From Thalassobacillus pellis (GTDB lineage: Bacteria; Bacillota; Bacilli; Bacillales; Halobacillaceae), in the NCBI RefSeq assembly GCF_016908295.1, contig NZ_JAFBDO010000001.1, positions 992,001 to 1,056,000 on the forward strand: a stretch of DNA of 64,000 nucleotides, in the 5' to 3' direction. The notes beneath the pieces are model-generated. The model had not been told where the DNA came from. It worked only from the letters and a program-made list of their open reading frames with translations, and made no database searches. Shown piece after piece: positions 35,205 to 45,090 of this stretch. A program made the position numbers and the translations under genes. Each line of letters begins with the position of its first letter. The first letter of the stretch is position 1.

Positions 35205-36059
35205 TTATAAGATAATCTCAGAGGATTCAGGCCCAGGGGAAACAAAGTATTCACTCAGTGCCTGTTGAAGGGTGCCAAGTGTTTTGGTGTCTTTATTAAA
35301 TTGCATATCAGCATTGGTCATCTCCCGGACAATTTCCTTTCTTAATCCTGTAATAACCGTATTACATCCCATCATGGATATACCATCGATAATTTTCATC
35401 AAATCTCCAATAATTGCCCTCTCCATCGTGGCAATACCAGAAAGATCCATGATCAAGGTCTGGATTCTTAACTCAGCAACTTCCGTCAGCACTTTCTCCT
35501 CCAGAATTTCTGCACGATGCGTATCAACCGCACCGATCAATGGCAGGATACAAACGGACGGATTGATCGGAATGATAGGTACAGATAAATTTTCCACCAA
35601 TTCTCTCTGGGCATGCAACAAGGAATCCTTGTATGTAGAATATCGGATAAAGAAGGTGTTCAAAAATGTATCAACCCGATTATTTATTTCTTTTTCCAGC
35701 CGAAAAAAGTCGGCGATTTTACTTTGGCCCGTAAATTCATAGTACTTTTCGATAAAATACCAGATCGTACGGCGGATTGCCTGCACCCACTCCAGTTTAA
35801 AGGATAATGCCATGGAATGTGTGGCCCAGGCAATGCCTTCCTGTTCAGCGAATTTTTTCAGATTCTCATCTTCGCCGTCGATAATATATACGACCAGCTT
35901 ATGGGCGTTATTGACAAGGTCAATGTTCCCGACCTGGAGGATTTCGTTAATTTTATCCTTTACATTAACCGCCTCGGTTAATAAAGTGTTTTCAAATAAT
36001 TGGCTGTTTTCTTCAAAGAAATTCTTGAGTTGATAAGAAGGTTTAAAAGAATATTCCAT
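35205..36059 (-). CDS. RsbR-like STAS-domain protein
   Basis: About 284 aa. The N-terminal helical domain (1 to about 150, WVQAIRRTIWYFIEKYYEFTG) resembles the globin-like sensor of RsbR proteins. The C-terminal STAS domain (about 165-275) has IPINPSVCILPLIGAVDTHRA, DLSGIATMERAIIGDLMKII and TVITGLRKEIVREM, matching the RsbR positions that RsbT phosphorylates. RsbR paralogues build the stressosome controlling sigma-B. No rsbS, rsbT or sigB gene is in the window, so it is an orphan paralogue. Two adjacent ATGs (36062, 36059) follow GGAGGT. Confidence 0.82.
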   Translation of the reverse strand: MEYSFKPSYQLKNFFEENSQLFENTLLTEAVNVKDKINEILQVGNIDLVNNAHKLVVYIIDGEDENLKKFAEQEGIAWATHSMALSFKLEWVQAIRRTIWYFIEKYYEFTGQSKIADFFRLEKEINNRVDTFLNTFFIRYSTYKDSLLHAQRELVENLSVPIIPINPSVCILPLIGAVDTHRAEILEEKVLTEVAELRIQTLIMDLSGIATMERAIIGDLMKIIDGISMMGCNTVITGLRKEIVREMTNADMQFNKDTKTLGTLQQALSEYFVSPGPESSEIIL

Positions 36060-36113
36060 CATAACTACCTCCACGATTTTTTCTGCTTATTCATTTTCTA
36101 TGATAAATGCATA

Positions 36114-36602
36114 TTAAGACTGTTTTTCTTGTCCGAAAGTATCCGGCATAAGTGCAGCAATTACTTCCCCTTCTGCACAACAAACATTCTCCGCATATAC
36201 TTCCGTAACTACCTTGAACTTTTTAGGATGTATTTCTTCCACTTTTCCAATTGCCCGTAATGGTACTTCCTGCGGGGTAGGCTTCCTATACTTAATTTCA
36301 AGCGATGCGGTCACAAACCTTGGCGCTTCTGTCCCGTCCCCGGGTTCGTGTCCATTTTTCCGATGTAAAGCTAGTGAGGCAGAACCTGTGCCATGACAGT
36401 CTATCAATGAAGCGATAATCCCACCATAGACGTAGCCTGGAATGGCTTTATGTTCTGGCCTTGGAGTGTATAGGGTTATCGTCTGATCCCCTTCCCAGCC
36501 TGTCCGGAAATGATGGCCATCTTTATTTAAACGCCCACATCCATAGCACCAGGAAAAATCATCAGGATAGGCATCCTGGATGGCATGCTCTACTTTCCTC
36601 AT
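36114..36602 (-). CDS. PaaI-family hotdog thioesterase
   Basis: 162 aa, a single hotdog domain. CYGCGRLNKDGHHFRT near the start, the catalytic-helix region PGYVYGGIIASLIDCHGTGSA, and a strand-rich C-terminus are as expected for acyl-CoA thioesterases of this type. Two cysteines in CYGCG are common in the subgroup. Substrate unknown. ATG follows TAGGAGGT. Confidence 0.82.
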   Translation of the reverse strand: MRKVEHAIQDAYPDDFSWCYGCGRLNKDGHHFRTGWEGDQTITLYTPRPEHKAIPGYVYGGIIASLIDCHGTGSASLALHRKNGHEPGDGTEAPRFVTASLEIKYRKPTPQEVPLRAIGKVEEIHPKKFKVVTEVYAENVCCAEGEVIAALMPDTFGQEKQS

Positions 36603-36739
36603 CTCGTACCTCCTATTAGCATGTTTGTAATCATCTTACAATAATTATGAACAAATTGCGTATCTATACGCTCGACTAAAAAAATACTCCTCTACATAAC
36701 ACTTCTACATTTTAATATAAATTCCTTTCCGAATGACAA

Positions 36740-36776
36740 CACCCCGGGACCTCCAATTTCTGGATGTCCCGGGGTG
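36740..36776 (-). terminator. CCCCGGGA-family hairpin terminator (ACATCC class, one mismatch)
   Basis: 15-bp arms CACCCCGGGACCTCC/GGATGTCCCGGGGTG with loop AATTTCT and one C:T mismatch, 5 bp after the malate synthase stop. Confidence 0.88.
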
Positions 36777-36781
36777 AACTT

Positions 36782-38962
36782 TTACTTGTTAACGAAGTGT
36801 TGTTGTTTGGATTCGATTCGTCGTTTATGCAAAATTGGTTCGGTATACCCGTTTGGCTGGTTGATGCCATCGAATATCAAGTCGCAGGCAGCCTGGAATG
36901 CGACTGATTCTTCGAAGTCGGCGGACATTGGCTGGTAGTCCGGATCGCCGGCATTTTGTTCATCAACCACTTTAGCCATACGATAGAGTGTCTCCTGGAC
37001 TTGTTCTTTCGTGACGATACCATGATGGAGCCAGTTGGCCATATGCTGACTGGAAATTCTGAGTGTTGCCCGGTCTTCCATCAATCCGATGTTGTTGATG
37101 TCCGGTACCTTGGAACAGCCGACACCATGGTTGATCCAACGGACGACATAACCGAGTATCCCTTGTGCGTTGTTATCCAGCTCTTCCTGGACTTCATCGC
37201 TGTTCCAATCAGTAACAGGAGCTGTCGGGACTTCCAGGATGCTGTCACGCACATCCGTAATGTTTTCTTTGATTTTATTTTGGACTTCCCGAACGTCAAT
37301 CATATGATAATGAATGGCGTGAAGGGTGGCTGCTGTAGGCGAAGGCACCCAGGCAGTATTCGCTCCTGCCTTCAGCTGGCCGCTTTTTTCATCGATCATG
37401 GATTTCATCATTTCCGGCATGGCCCACATGCCTTTACCGATTTGGGCGCGGCCTTGAAGTCCTGTCGCAAGCCCTGCCTGGACATTTGACTGCTCATAGG
37501 ATTTCAGCCATGTGGAGGTTTTCATGTCTTTCTTCCGAATCATAGCTCCTGCTTCCATGGATGTATGGATTTCATCACCGGTTCTGTCCAGGAAACCAGT
37601 GTTAATGAAAACAATTCGTTCTTTAACTTCAGCAATACAATTCTTTAAGTTCAATGTTGTCCGGCGCTCTTCATCCATGACCCCGATTTTTATCGTATAT
37701 CTCTCTAAACCAAGCATATCTTCAATTCGATTGAAAAGCTTGTTGGCAAAAGCCACTTCTTCTGATCCGTGCATTTTCGGTTTGACGATATAAATAGAGC
37801 CTTTTTCAGAATTCTGGAACTTACCATTCCTAAACAGATCATGCTTGGCAATCAGGCTGGTGATGACACCATCCATGATACCCTCTGGTACCTCTTCGCC
37901 ATTTTGGTCAAGAATGGCGTTTGTTGTCATTAAGTGACCGACATTGCGCATAAACATCAGGGAACGGCCATGCAGGGTGATATCTTCGCCCTGTGGTGTA
38001 ATGTAGCTGCGATCCTGTCTCAATGTCCGTGTTACAGCCCGTCCGCCTTTTTGAAAGGTAGATTTGAGAGTTCCTTTCATCAGCCCAAGCAAATTAGCAT
38101 AAACCTGAACTTTGTCTGCGGCATCGACGGCGGCAACGGAATCTTCACAATCCATGATTGTCGTTGTAGCCGCTTCCATGCAGATATCCTTTACCCCTGC
38201 ATTATCTGTTTTTCCGATAGGGTGGTAACGATCAAATTGAATTTCGACATGAAGGCCGTTGTTTTCCAACAGAACGGCTGTCGGTTCGTGGGTAGAACCC
38301 TGAAACCCTTTGAATTTGCCAGGGTTTTTAAGGTTTGTTTTACGAGTATCCTGGAAGGAAATAACCAGATTTTCGTTTTCAACCGTATATCCAACAGCAT
38401 CTTGATGTGAGCCATCAACTAATGGAAAAACATCATCTAGGAACCCTTTCGCGTATGCGACAACTTTTTCCCCTCGGACAGGGTTAAATTCCCTGCCGCG
38501 ATCTGCCCCGTCTTCTTCACTGATTACGTCTGTTCCGTAAAGTGCATCGTACAGGCTGCCATAACGAGCATTTGCAGCGTTCAAGGCATAGCGGGCGTTG
38601 TCTACAGGCACTACCAGCTGTGGTCCTGCCTGCTTTGCAATTTCATCATCCACATTTTCCGTAGTAATTTCAAAATCGGCGACCGGTTTCTCCAAATAGC
38701 CGATCTGCTCTAAAAAGGCTTTGTACTCTTCCTGGGTGTAGCTTCCTTGCTTTTCTTTATACCAGTTATCAAGAGTCGTCTGGATGGTGCTTCTTTTTTC
38801 CAGCAAAGATTTATTTTCAGGAGTAAGCTCATTGATCAAAGTCTCGAAATCCGTCCAGAATTGTTCATCTGCTACACCGCTGTCAGGCAGAGCCTGAGCT
38901 ACGATGAACTCATACAGTTTGGAATCTATTTGCAGGTTTCCTATATTTACATAGTTACTCAT
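36782..38962 (-). CDS. glcB: Malate synthase G
   Basis: 726 aa, the length of the monomeric G isoform. Signatures include the catalytic-Arg region [17 protein letters not shown], the acidic metal-binding site [44 protein letters not shown] and [11 protein letters not shown]. It condenses glyoxylate and acetyl-CoA to malate. Isocitrate lyase is not nearby, so glycolate or other glyoxylate sources are possible. Monocistronic. Confidence 0.96.
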   Translation of the reverse strand: MSNYVNIGNLQIDSKLYEFIVAQALPDSGVADEQFWTDFETLINELTPENKSLLEKRSTIQTTLDNWYKEKQGSYTQEEYKAFLEQIGYLEKPVADFEITTENVDDEIAKQAGPQLVVPVDNARYALNAANARYGSLYDALYGTDVISEEDGADRGREFNPVRGEKVVAYAKGFLDDVFPLVDGSHQDAVGYTVENENLVISFQDTRKTNLKNPGKFKGFQGSTHEPTAVLLENNGLHVEIQFDRYHPIGKTDNAGVKDICMEAATTTIMDCEDSVAAVDAADKVQVYANLLGLMKGTLKSTFQKGGRAVTRTLRQDRSYITPQGEDITLHGRSLMFMRNVGHLMTTNAILDQNGEEVPEGIMDGVITSLIAKHDLFRNGKFQNSEKGSIYIVKPKMHGSEEVAFANKLFNRIEDMLGLERYTIKIGVMDEERRTTLNLKNCIAEVKERIVFINTGFLDRTGDEIHTSMEAGAMIRKKDMKTSTWLKSYEQSNVQAGLATGLQGRAQIGKGMWAMPEMMKSMIDEKSGQLKAGANTAWVPSPTAATLHAIHYHMIDVREVQNKIKENITDVRDSILEVPTAPVTDWNSDEVQEELDNNAQGILGYVVRWINHGVGCSKVPDINNIGLMEDRATLRISSQHMANWLHHGIVTKEQVQETLYRMAKVVDEQNAGDPDYQPMSADFEESVAFQAACDLIFDGINQPNGYTEPILHKRRIESKQQHFVNK

Positions 38963-39070
38963 CCATCATCCTCCTTTTAGAAAAACTTGGCTTGCCGCCA
39001 AGTCTATATGGCGAAATCCTTGTTTTACTTATACTTTAGTCCTTTAACTCAAACAAATTTCCCTAAAGTG

Positions 39071-39105
39071 TTAGAAATCTAGCATTCACTCGTTTTTTCG
39101 TGAAC
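39071..39105. repeat. Dispersed TTAGAAA...CATTCACTCG repeat, copy 3
   Basis: TTAGAAATCTAGCATTCACT followed by CGTTTTTTCGTGAA. TTCACTCG can pair with CGTGAA. It lies between malate synthase and the xapX-type gene. Confidence 0.5.
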
Positions 39106-39174
39106 ATCATACTTCGATTTCCTAAACCCGCTTTGTCCAGGGGCCTCTTTGGTTTTTAACGTATGATCTATCAC

Positions 39175-39345
39175 CTATTGGATTCTTACCAGTACTGCTT
39201 CTACAATTCGGCCACCAACATATACTCCTGCCACACCAAGCACTCCGGCGAGAACGGGAGGAGCAGGCAGTGGCAATTTGATCAATTTGAACACGATGCC
39301 GATCACGATGCCGGCTATCAAAGCTAGAATTGCTTCCCTTACCAT
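39175..39345 (-). CDS. XapX-domain small membrane protein, 56 aa
   Basis: Short gene with ATG at 39343-39345 behind AAAAAGGAGG. The sequence includes MVREAILALIAGIVIGIVF and LPLPAPPVLAGVLGVAGVYV, the latter being the XapX motif. Two hydrophobic segments. The domain was named from the xanthosine-utilisation region; its function is unknown. It lies 15 bp after the MtnA-like gene as the last gene of the nucleoside operon. Confidence 0.85.
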   Translation of the reverse strand: MVREAILALIAGIVIGIVFKLIKLPLPAPPVLAGVLGVAGVYVGGRIVEAVLVRIQ

Positions 39346-39360
39346 GGTGCGGCCTCCTTT

Positions 39361-40428
39361 TTATATGTTCACTTTTTCATTTAATCGGTTTAAGTTTTGC
39401 TCAAATGGAACTGTGATGACACCCTTTTCTGTGATGATGCCAGAAATCAGTCTGCTCGGCGTAATATCAAAAGAAGGATATAGAGCATCCGTACCTTCAG
39501 GAGCAATCCTGACTCCCTGGATCTGCACTACTTCATCCGAGTTGCGCATTTCCACCTCGATTGCATCGCCGCTTGGTGTATCAAAATCAATAGTATGGCT
39601 TGAGGTAGCTGTGTAGAAAGGAATACCATGCTCTTTAGCCGCAAGTGCGTGCATGTATGTCCCGACTTTATTAGCAAGATCACCGTTTGCTGAAACTCGG
39701 TCGGAGCCGACGACAATTTTATTGATTCTCCCAGTATTCATGCAAAATCCTGACATGTTATCGGTAATCAAGGTATGTGGGATACCGAACTTTTTCAGTT
39801 CATATGCTGTAATTCTCGCACCTTGCAGGTATGGACGAGTTTCACAGGTATAGACATGGATATTCTTTCCCTGCTCATGGGCTCTGCGGATCACGGATAA
39901 AGCTCTACCACCATAACCGGCTCCGCCCAATGCCCCCGAATGGCAATGGGTCATGATCGTATCGCCATCTTCAATCAGGCTGGCCCCGTGTTCCCCCAGC
40001 TTATATTCAAAATCAAGCTGTCTGTCAATGATTGCTACAGCTTTCGCTTCAAGCACATCGACCAACTCGCTTCCGGTTCCCTTGACAGCAGCTGCCATCT
40101 CGTCGACAGTCTTCATCAGATTGACAGCAGTCGGTCTCGTACTTTTTAAAAGGACACCGGCTTCACGTACTGCCTCCGGATTACCGTTTGACTGATAAGC
40201 AGCTAAAAACATCCCGTACACCCCACAGATTCCGATTGCTCCGGAACCGCGGATCATCATGGAACGAATGGCATCACCAAGCTGTTCCACATTTTCCATC
40301 GTGTTTATTTCTTCTTTAAAAGGTAATTTCGTCTGATCAAGTAATTTCAATGAACCTGCTTCGAACCAGAGTGGCAGTGCAAGTGCTTTTTCCTGGTATC
40401 GAACAGCTAATTCCTCTATCGCCCGCAT
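39361..40428 (-). CDS. MtnA-family aldose-1-phosphate isomerase (MTR-1-P or 5-deoxyribose-1-P)
   Basis: 355 aa of the eIF2B/MtnA fold. Conserved blocks are MMIRGSGAIGICG, TRPTAVNLM, MTHCHSGALGGAGYG (catalytic Cys region), CETRPYLQGARITAYEL, ITDNMSGFCM (catalytic Asp) and GSDRVSANGDLANKVGTY. Some positions differ from classical MtnA (SGAIG for APAIG, CHSG for CNTG). The enzyme converts a 5-modified ribose-1-phosphate to the ribulose-1-phosphate. It lies directly after a fuculose-aldolase-like gene with no mtnK, W, X or D nearby, which favours the DHAP-shunt version. Confidence 0.85.
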   Translation of the reverse strand: MRAIEELAVRYQEKALALPLWFEAGSLKLLDQTKLPFKEEINTMENVEQLGDAIRSMMIRGSGAIGICGVYGMFLAAYQSNGNPEAVREAGVLLKSTRPTAVNLMKTVDEMAAAVKGTGSELVDVLEAKAVAIIDRQLDFEYKLGEHGASLIEDGDTIMTHCHSGALGGAGYGGRALSVIRRAHEQGKNIHVYTCETRPYLQGARITAYELKKFGIPHTLITDNMSGFCMNTGRINKIVVGSDRVSANGDLANKVGTYMHALAAKEHGIPFYTATSSHTIDFDTPSGDAIEVEMRNSDEVVQIQGVRIAPEGTDALYPSFDITPSRLISGIITEKGVITVPFEQNLNRLNEKVNI

Positions 40429-40447
40429 GATGAAATCTCCTCCTTTA

Positions 40448-41050
40448 TCAGCTAGTCACCGCGACATTAGCCTGCAGCTGTGACACAATAAATGCCTGTT
40501 TAGCAGTAGCTTCTGCCAGGTCGACAACGTTATAGGCTGCTTCTAATGTCGGTCCAACAGAACATACTCCATGGTTTTTCATCAGGGAAATTTTAATATC
40601 AGGGTATTGCGTGAAAACATCTGTAACGTGCTGGGCAAGCTCTTTTGAGCCTGATGGTGCCACATCTGCTACTGGCACATGTCCCAGCAGTTTCTGCGCT
40701 GTGACAGTCGGCAAAGGAAGCTCCATACCAAGGCAGGCATATCCAATGGCATAATTCGGATGGCAGTGGACAACTGCGTTTACATCAGGACGAACCTTGT
40801 AGATACCAAGGTGGAAGCCGATTTCCTTTGAGGGTTTTCCCTGTCCTTCAATCACTTCTCCATTCATATCAACTACAAGAGCGTCTTCCCGGCTGACTTC
40901 TCCGAGACTGATGCCGCTTCGTTTAATCAAAACGTGATCCGTACCTGGAATCCGTACACTGATATTCCCGCCTGTCGCCTGTGTGTAACCTTTTTGGTAA
41001 ACCTTATGTGACACGTGCTGGAGTTCTTTTTTTAATAATTCTAATGACAT
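40448..41050 (-). CDS. Class II aldolase, candidate 5-(methylthio/deoxy)ribulose-1-P aldolase
   Basis: 200 aa. ATGGNISVRIPG, KRSGISL, GKPSKEIGFH (catalytic Glu), AVVHCHPNYA (zinc His-x-His) and MKNHGVCSVG (third zinc His) are the class II fuculose-phosphate aldolase motifs. The relative MtnB dehydratase normally has TSGNLS and different flanks, so an aldolase is more likely. Predicted products are DHAP and acetaldehyde or methylthioacetaldehyde. ATG behind CAGGAGGA; 19 bp before the isomerase gene. Confidence 0.82.
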   Translation of the reverse strand: MSLELLKKELQHVSHKVYQKGYTQATGGNISVRIPGTDHVLIKRSGISLGEVSREDALVVDMNGEVIEGQGKPSKEIGFHLGIYKVRPDVNAVVHCHPNYAIGYACLGMELPLPTVTAQKLLGHVPVADVAPSGSKELAQHVTDVFTQYPDIKISLMKNHGVCSVGPTLEAAYNVVDLAEATAKQAFIVSQLQANVAVTS

Positions 41051-41066
41051 TCTGGGTTCCTCCTGT

Positions 41067-42491
41067 TCATTTAAAAACTTGTCCGAAATACGGTTTCAAC
41101 TCATCTGCGAATGCTAATGCGTCCGCACAATTTGCAATCATTTCATTTGAGCGGCCACCGACACGTTCGAAAAGCGTCTGTTCATCAAAAGTAAGTATTT
41201 CCTTATGACGAAGCACCCATCTCCCTTTGATCATCACCGAATCTACTGAACTGCCATTTTCATGAAATACCAGCTGCCTGGCTGGGTCATGGACAGGCGT
41301 CCAGGTCGAATTCTGTTTTTTAAGGAAGACAAGGTCGGCATCATATCCTTGCGAAATCTTCCCTCGCTTACTTGTGCCACCCATGATTTCAGCTCCGCTG
41401 GTTATCGCCATCGCAAGTGCTGTTTCTGCTTTTAACCAGTCCGTGTATTGATTACTTTCTTTGCGCTGGAGCAAAGTGGCGAGCCGCATGGCCTCAAATA
41501 AGTTATGACTCGTTCCGCAATTACTGGCATCGGTACCCAGTCCTACGGGAATCCCTTTTTCCAAAAATTTCGGAATCGGAGAGGTTCCGCTTCCTAGAGT
41601 CATATTACTTGCCGGATTATGGACGACAGAAACACCACGCGCCTGCAGCAGCTCGATTTCTTGTTCAGAAAGCCAGATAGCGTGGGCGACAGACAGCTTG
41701 TCATTAAGCACCCCTGCTCTATCAAGGTGTCCGATAAGTCCCTGGTCGTAAGTGCTGTCACCGAAGGTTTTCTGGATATTTGTCTCCAGAAGGTGGGTTT
41801 GTATGTTCAAGTCATGCTTGCGACTTAATCGTGCACATAAAGCAAGAGACTCTGCACTGCAACGCTGTGGCGCATTAGGCCCGAGCATGATTTGGATCTG
41901 ATCATTCTTTCCATGCCATTCTGCTATCAGTCTTTCAAAAAATGCTTCCATTTCACTGATGGATGGCGGCTTTTTTGTTTCCAGTCGTTTTAGAATCGAT
42001 GATGGCAACTCCAGTTGAAGAAACTGGTGGTCCGGAATATCATGAAGCATCGGGGCAAAAGCAGCATGAAGACCTGATTTTTCATAAGCATGCAGTGCTG
42101 CTTCCACTCTCGGCAAGTGTGGAAAGTGATCGATGCACCCTGTTACACCATTCCGGATCATTTCAGCCGCCCCAAGCAACACCGCATCCTGGATATCCTG
42201 ATCAGTCAGCGAATGACCGTAAGCGACGGTGTAAAGTGACCACATCTCTAGAGGCAGGTCGCTTTCCGTTCCTTTTAGCAGGTTAGAATAAGAATGGTAA
42301 TGGCCATTTGTCATGCCAGGGATGATCAAGTACCCGCTCCCATCGATGACTTCCTCCACCTCTAGTGCATCTGGGAGCTCCCCTTCAGGGAAAAGATGTT
42401 TGATTTTACCCTCGTCAATGACAAGGCTTCCATTTACCAGCTCGAATCGTTCCATGGACAGCCATTCGGCATTGGTTATCAGCGTATCCAT
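41067..42491 (-). CDS. Amidohydrolase, MTA/SAH/5'-deoxyadenosine deaminase-like
   Basis: 474 aa, TIM-barrel hydrolase of the TrzN/SsnA/MtaD group. Metal ligands are visible in TNGHYHSYSNLLKG (HxH), NIQTHLLET, VAHAIWLS and GLGTDASNCGTSHNL. The family deaminates adenosine-type nucleosides, guanine or triazines. Placement between an MTA-phosphorylase-like and an aldolase gene suggests deamination of a 5'-modified adenosine. Starts 9 bp after the mtnP stop, without a strong own ribosome site. Confidence 0.82.
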   Translation of the reverse strand: MDTLITNAEWLSMERFELVNGSLVIDEGKIKHLFPEGELPDALEVEEVIDGSGYLIIPGMTNGHYHSYSNLLKGTESDLPLEMWSLYTVAYGHSLTDQDIQDAVLLGAAEMIRNGVTGCIDHFPHLPRVEAALHAYEKSGLHAAFAPMLHDIPDHQFLQLELPSSILKRLETKKPPSISEMEAFFERLIAEWHGKNDQIQIMLGPNAPQRCSAESLALCARLSRKHDLNIQTHLLETNIQKTFGDSTYDQGLIGHLDRAGVLNDKLSVAHAIWLSEQEIELLQARGVSVVHNPASNMTLGSGTSPIPKFLEKGIPVGLGTDASNCGTSHNLFEAMRLATLLQRKESNQYTDWLKAETALAMAITSGAEIMGGTSKRGKISQGYDADLVFLKKQNSTWTPVHDPARQLVFHENGSSVDSVMIKGRWVLRHKEILTFDEQTLFERVGGRSNEMIANCADALAFADELKPYFGQVFK

Positions 42492-42500
42492 TGTTCTGGG

Positions 42501-43301
42501 TTAAACGTTCGTCGTTTCTGCTTTTTTCAGTTTCTCTTTACGTGCAGCCAGCGCTCTTTCGTATGCTTCATGGGCAATTGATGGTTTGTCATCTGTCGCA
42601 AGCTCAATCGTTTTCAAAAATAATTGTTTGATTTTTTCCTGATTATCCAGCACAACGTTTTTGTGCGTATCCAAATCTGGCGGAACATCTGTCGTACCCG
42701 CCGCGAGGTCAGTAGAGATAACGACCACGGCATAAGCAATGCCAAGCTCCCTCGCTAAAATTGCTTCTGTCGCATTGGTCATACCGACGACATCCATGCC
42801 CCACTGCTTGTAAACGTTGATTTCCAAAGAAGTCTCATAACGCGGACCATCAACACAGATGTAATTTGCTTTAGGTACAATGTCGATATTAAGTTCGTCA
42901 GCAGCGGCTAAGAAGGTATTGGTCAGATCAGGGCAGTACGGCTGTGTAATCTCTACGGAATACTTTCCGTATGTAGTCACACGTTTGGTCGTTGCATCCA
43001 TGAATTGATCAAGCATCGCCAGTGCTCCTACTGGAATTTCAGGGTTCAGTGATCCAACCGCACACATGGCGATGACGTGATCGACGCCAAGCTCCTTCAG
43101 TGCTAGCATATTAGCACGGTAGTTGATTTCGTGAGCGAGACTGTCATGGGATTTGCCGTGTCTCGGAAGGAAAAAGATTTCCTTACCTGCATGCTGGCCT
43201 TCGTACACTACAGCTTCTCCGTATTCTGTAGCTATTGTTCTCTCTTTCATATCATCTACTAAGTTATAAAATCCTGTACCTCCGACAATACCAATTTTCA
43301 T
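42501..43301 (-). CDS. mtnP: S-methyl-5'-thioadenosine phosphorylase family protein
   Basis: 266 aa. Phosphate-binding GGTGFY, PRHGKSHDSLAHEINYRANM, VGSLNPEIPVG, CVDGPRYETSLEI and VVGMTNATEAILARELGI match the MTAP/PNP trimeric family. The reaction is phosphorolysis of MTA (or 5'-deoxyadenosine/inosine-type nucleosides) to base and ribose-1-phosphate derivative. ATG behind GAGGAGG. Start of the catabolic section of the operon together with 43377-44231. Confidence 0.88.
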   Translation of the reverse strand: MKIGIVGGTGFYNLVDDMKERTIATEYGEAVVYEGQHAGKEIFFLPRHGKSHDSLAHEINYRANMLALKELGVDHVIAMCAVGSLNPEIPVGALAMLDQFMDATTKRVTTYGKYSVEITQPYCPDLTNTFLAAADELNIDIVPKANYICVDGPRYETSLEINVYKQWGMDVVGMTNATEAILARELGIAYAVVVISTDLAAGTTDVPPDLDTHKNVVLDNQEKIKQLFLKTIELATDDKPSIAHEAYERALAARKEKLKKAETTNV

Positions 43302-43376
43302 TTAAATTCCTCCTCTATCGCTATTAGACTATTTTTAAGATAATTGATTTTTTAATAGTAAAATTATGCCCCTAGT

Positions 43377-44231
43377 TTAAGCCTGGTTTAGCAGGGAAGG
43401 GAAAAAGTAGGCTTTTCCTGAGCGTTTTTTCAGCTCATCCCAATGGCTCAGAATTTTTGTAGCTTCCGTCGCTACAGCGATGGACTGTGCCACACCTTCT
43501 CCTTTGTATTCAAACTCATCCTTCACACGGTTAGCGACAGCTGTGAAAATCGCTCCTGCACGGAGGTTGAACAGACTGCTAAGTGTCAATACTGTGGATG
43601 CTTCCATCTCAAAATTGAGGACTCCAGCCTTTTGCATATCCTCCATGATTGTTTCCATCCAGCTTTGGCGGTAATTGTTAAAACCTGGACGCCCTTGCCC
43701 GCAGAAGAAGGAGGCAGCTGTGTATCCGATACCGACATGGTAATTCACGCCAAGCCGTTCTGCTGCTTCGATCAATGCCATGACAACTTCCTGATTTGCG
43801 ACAGCCGGATATTTGTGATCAACATACTGATCGCTTGTCCCGTCATAACGGACAGCCCCGGCACAAATAATAAGGTCACCAGGTGCAATGTTCTCCTGCA
43901 TGGCTCCACAAGTGCCGACACGAAGGAAGGTTTCTGCACCGATTTCAGCCAGTTCTTCTAAAGCACTTGCTGTCGAAGGACCTCCTGCCCCGGTCGAGCA
44001 GGCGGAAATTCCGACGCCATCGACTTTTCCCGTGTATGTCACATGCTCACGGTACGTTGCAATATGCTTTTTTTCGTCCCACAATGCCGCCATCTGGGGT
44101 ACTCTCTCTGGATCCCCAGGCAATAGCACGTATTTTTCAACGTCTCCCGGGCTGCACCGAATATGGTATTGGGACCTATCTGCATTTTCTGGTCGATTCG
44201 CTTTTGCTTTCCATTTAAGATCTTGTGCCAA
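43377..44231 (-). CDS. Nucleoside phosphorylase (uridine/purine PNP-I type)
   Basis: About 284 aa. YVLLPGDPERVPQMAALWD, GAGGPSTASALEELAEIGAETFLRVGTCGAMQ, NFEMEASTVLTLSSL and VANRVKDEF are signatures of the hexameric PNP-I/uridine phosphorylase family. The ATG at 44240 touches the GAGGAGG site, so the TTG at 44231 with 9-nt spacing is the probable start. Either way the gene overlaps the end of ecfA1, indicating translational coupling to the transporter. Base specificity is not clear. Confidence 0.85.
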   Translation of the reverse strand: MAQDLKWKAKANRPENADRSQYHIRCSPGDVEKYVLLPGDPERVPQMAALWDEKKHIATYREHVTYTGKVDGVGISACSTGAGGPSTASALEELAEIGAETFLRVGTCGAMQENIAPGDLIICAGAVRYDGTSDQYVDHKYPAVANQEVVMALIEAAERLGVNYHVGIGYTAASFFCGQGRPGFNNYRQSWMETIMEDMQKAGVLNFEMEASTVLTLSSLFNLRAGAIFTAVANRVKDEFEYKGEGVAQSIAVATEATKILSHWDELKKRSGKAYFFPSLLNQA

Positions 44232-45063
44232 CTTTGACATCCTCCTCTTGATTTGCTTCCATCCACTCTAAGATCGATTCCACTGTCAAATAGGTCCGAT
44301 TGGGATCGAAATGCGAGATTTCATTTGCAAAATGGGTAATTTGCGGAGGCTGGAGACCTGCTTCAGCCATGATATTCTTATCTGAAAACACAACGCTTGC
44401 GTGGTCATCAGCGATTTTTTCACTCTGGTTCATGACAACCGTCCGGCAATTCAGCTCGCCAATCAGGTGCATATCATGAGTGATCAACACGACGATGTGA
44501 CCTTCTTCTTTGAACATCTTCACGAGTTCAAGCACCCGTTTACACCCTTTATGGTCCTGGCCTGTGGTTGGTTCATCCAGCACAATGACTTTCGGTGAAA
44601 CGGCCATGATGGAAGCCATCGCCACTTCTTTTCGCTGGCTGGAATTCAAGTCGAATGGATTGTCGTCCAGACGGTCGTGAAGCTGGAACAGTTCAATTGC
44701 CCGCTGTACACGCGTATCTGTCTCCTCTTCTGACATTTTCAAGTTTTTACAGCCGTATGCCAGCTCTTGCCTGACGGACGGAAGAAATGTCTGGTGGTTC
44801 GGATTCTGGAACACATAGCCGACATGGCTGGAAAGCTTAGAAATTCGTTCTTTCCTGGTATTGAGGTCACCAATTTTCACTTCACCTGTCGTCGGTTTCA
44901 ATAATCCGTTAAAGTGCTTGACCAGTGTCGTTTTCCCTGAGCCGTTACTTCCCAGAATCGCTACGATTTCCCCTTCATGAATATCAAGGTTGATGTCCTT
45001 AATGGCGGTCACGCCGCCTGGATATACGTGGGAAACATTCTTCACTGAGATATAGGGTTCCAT
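44215..45063 (-). CDS. ECF transporter ATPase (EcfA, second copy)
   Basis: About 282 aa from ATG at 45063 behind GGAGGTG. Walker A GSNGSGKTTL, Q-loop YVFQNPNHQTFLPSV, Walker B VIVLDEPTTGQD and the H-loop VLITHDMH are visible. The usual LSGGQ signature reads LNSSQRKEV, a degenerate form. It pairs with the other EcfA gene 45091-45939 as a heterodimer energising the substrate-binding S-component. It lies immediately upstream of the phosphorylase. Confidence 0.88.
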   Translation of the reverse strand: MEPYISVKNVSHVYPGGVTAIKDINLDIHEGEIVAILGSNGSGKTTLVKHFNGLLKPTTGEVKIGDLNTRKERISKLSSHVGYVFQNPNHQTFLPSVRQELAYGCKNLKMSEEETDTRVQRAIELFQLHDRLDDNPFDLNSSQRKEVAMASIMAVSPKVIVLDEPTTGQDHKGCKRVLELVKMFKEEGHIVVLITHDMHLIGELNCRTVVMNQSEKIADDHASVVFSDKNIMAEAGLQPPQITHFANEISHFDPNRTYLTVESILEWMEANQEEDVKVGTRS

Positions 45064-45090
45064 TACATTCACCTCCACGTTTTTCTAAAG

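Noticed and set aside
40448-41050. Annotation as MtnB of the classical methionine salvage pathway
   Set aside because: Motifs fit fuculose-type aldolases better and mtnK, mtnW, mtnX, mtnD are absent here; MtnB remains possible.
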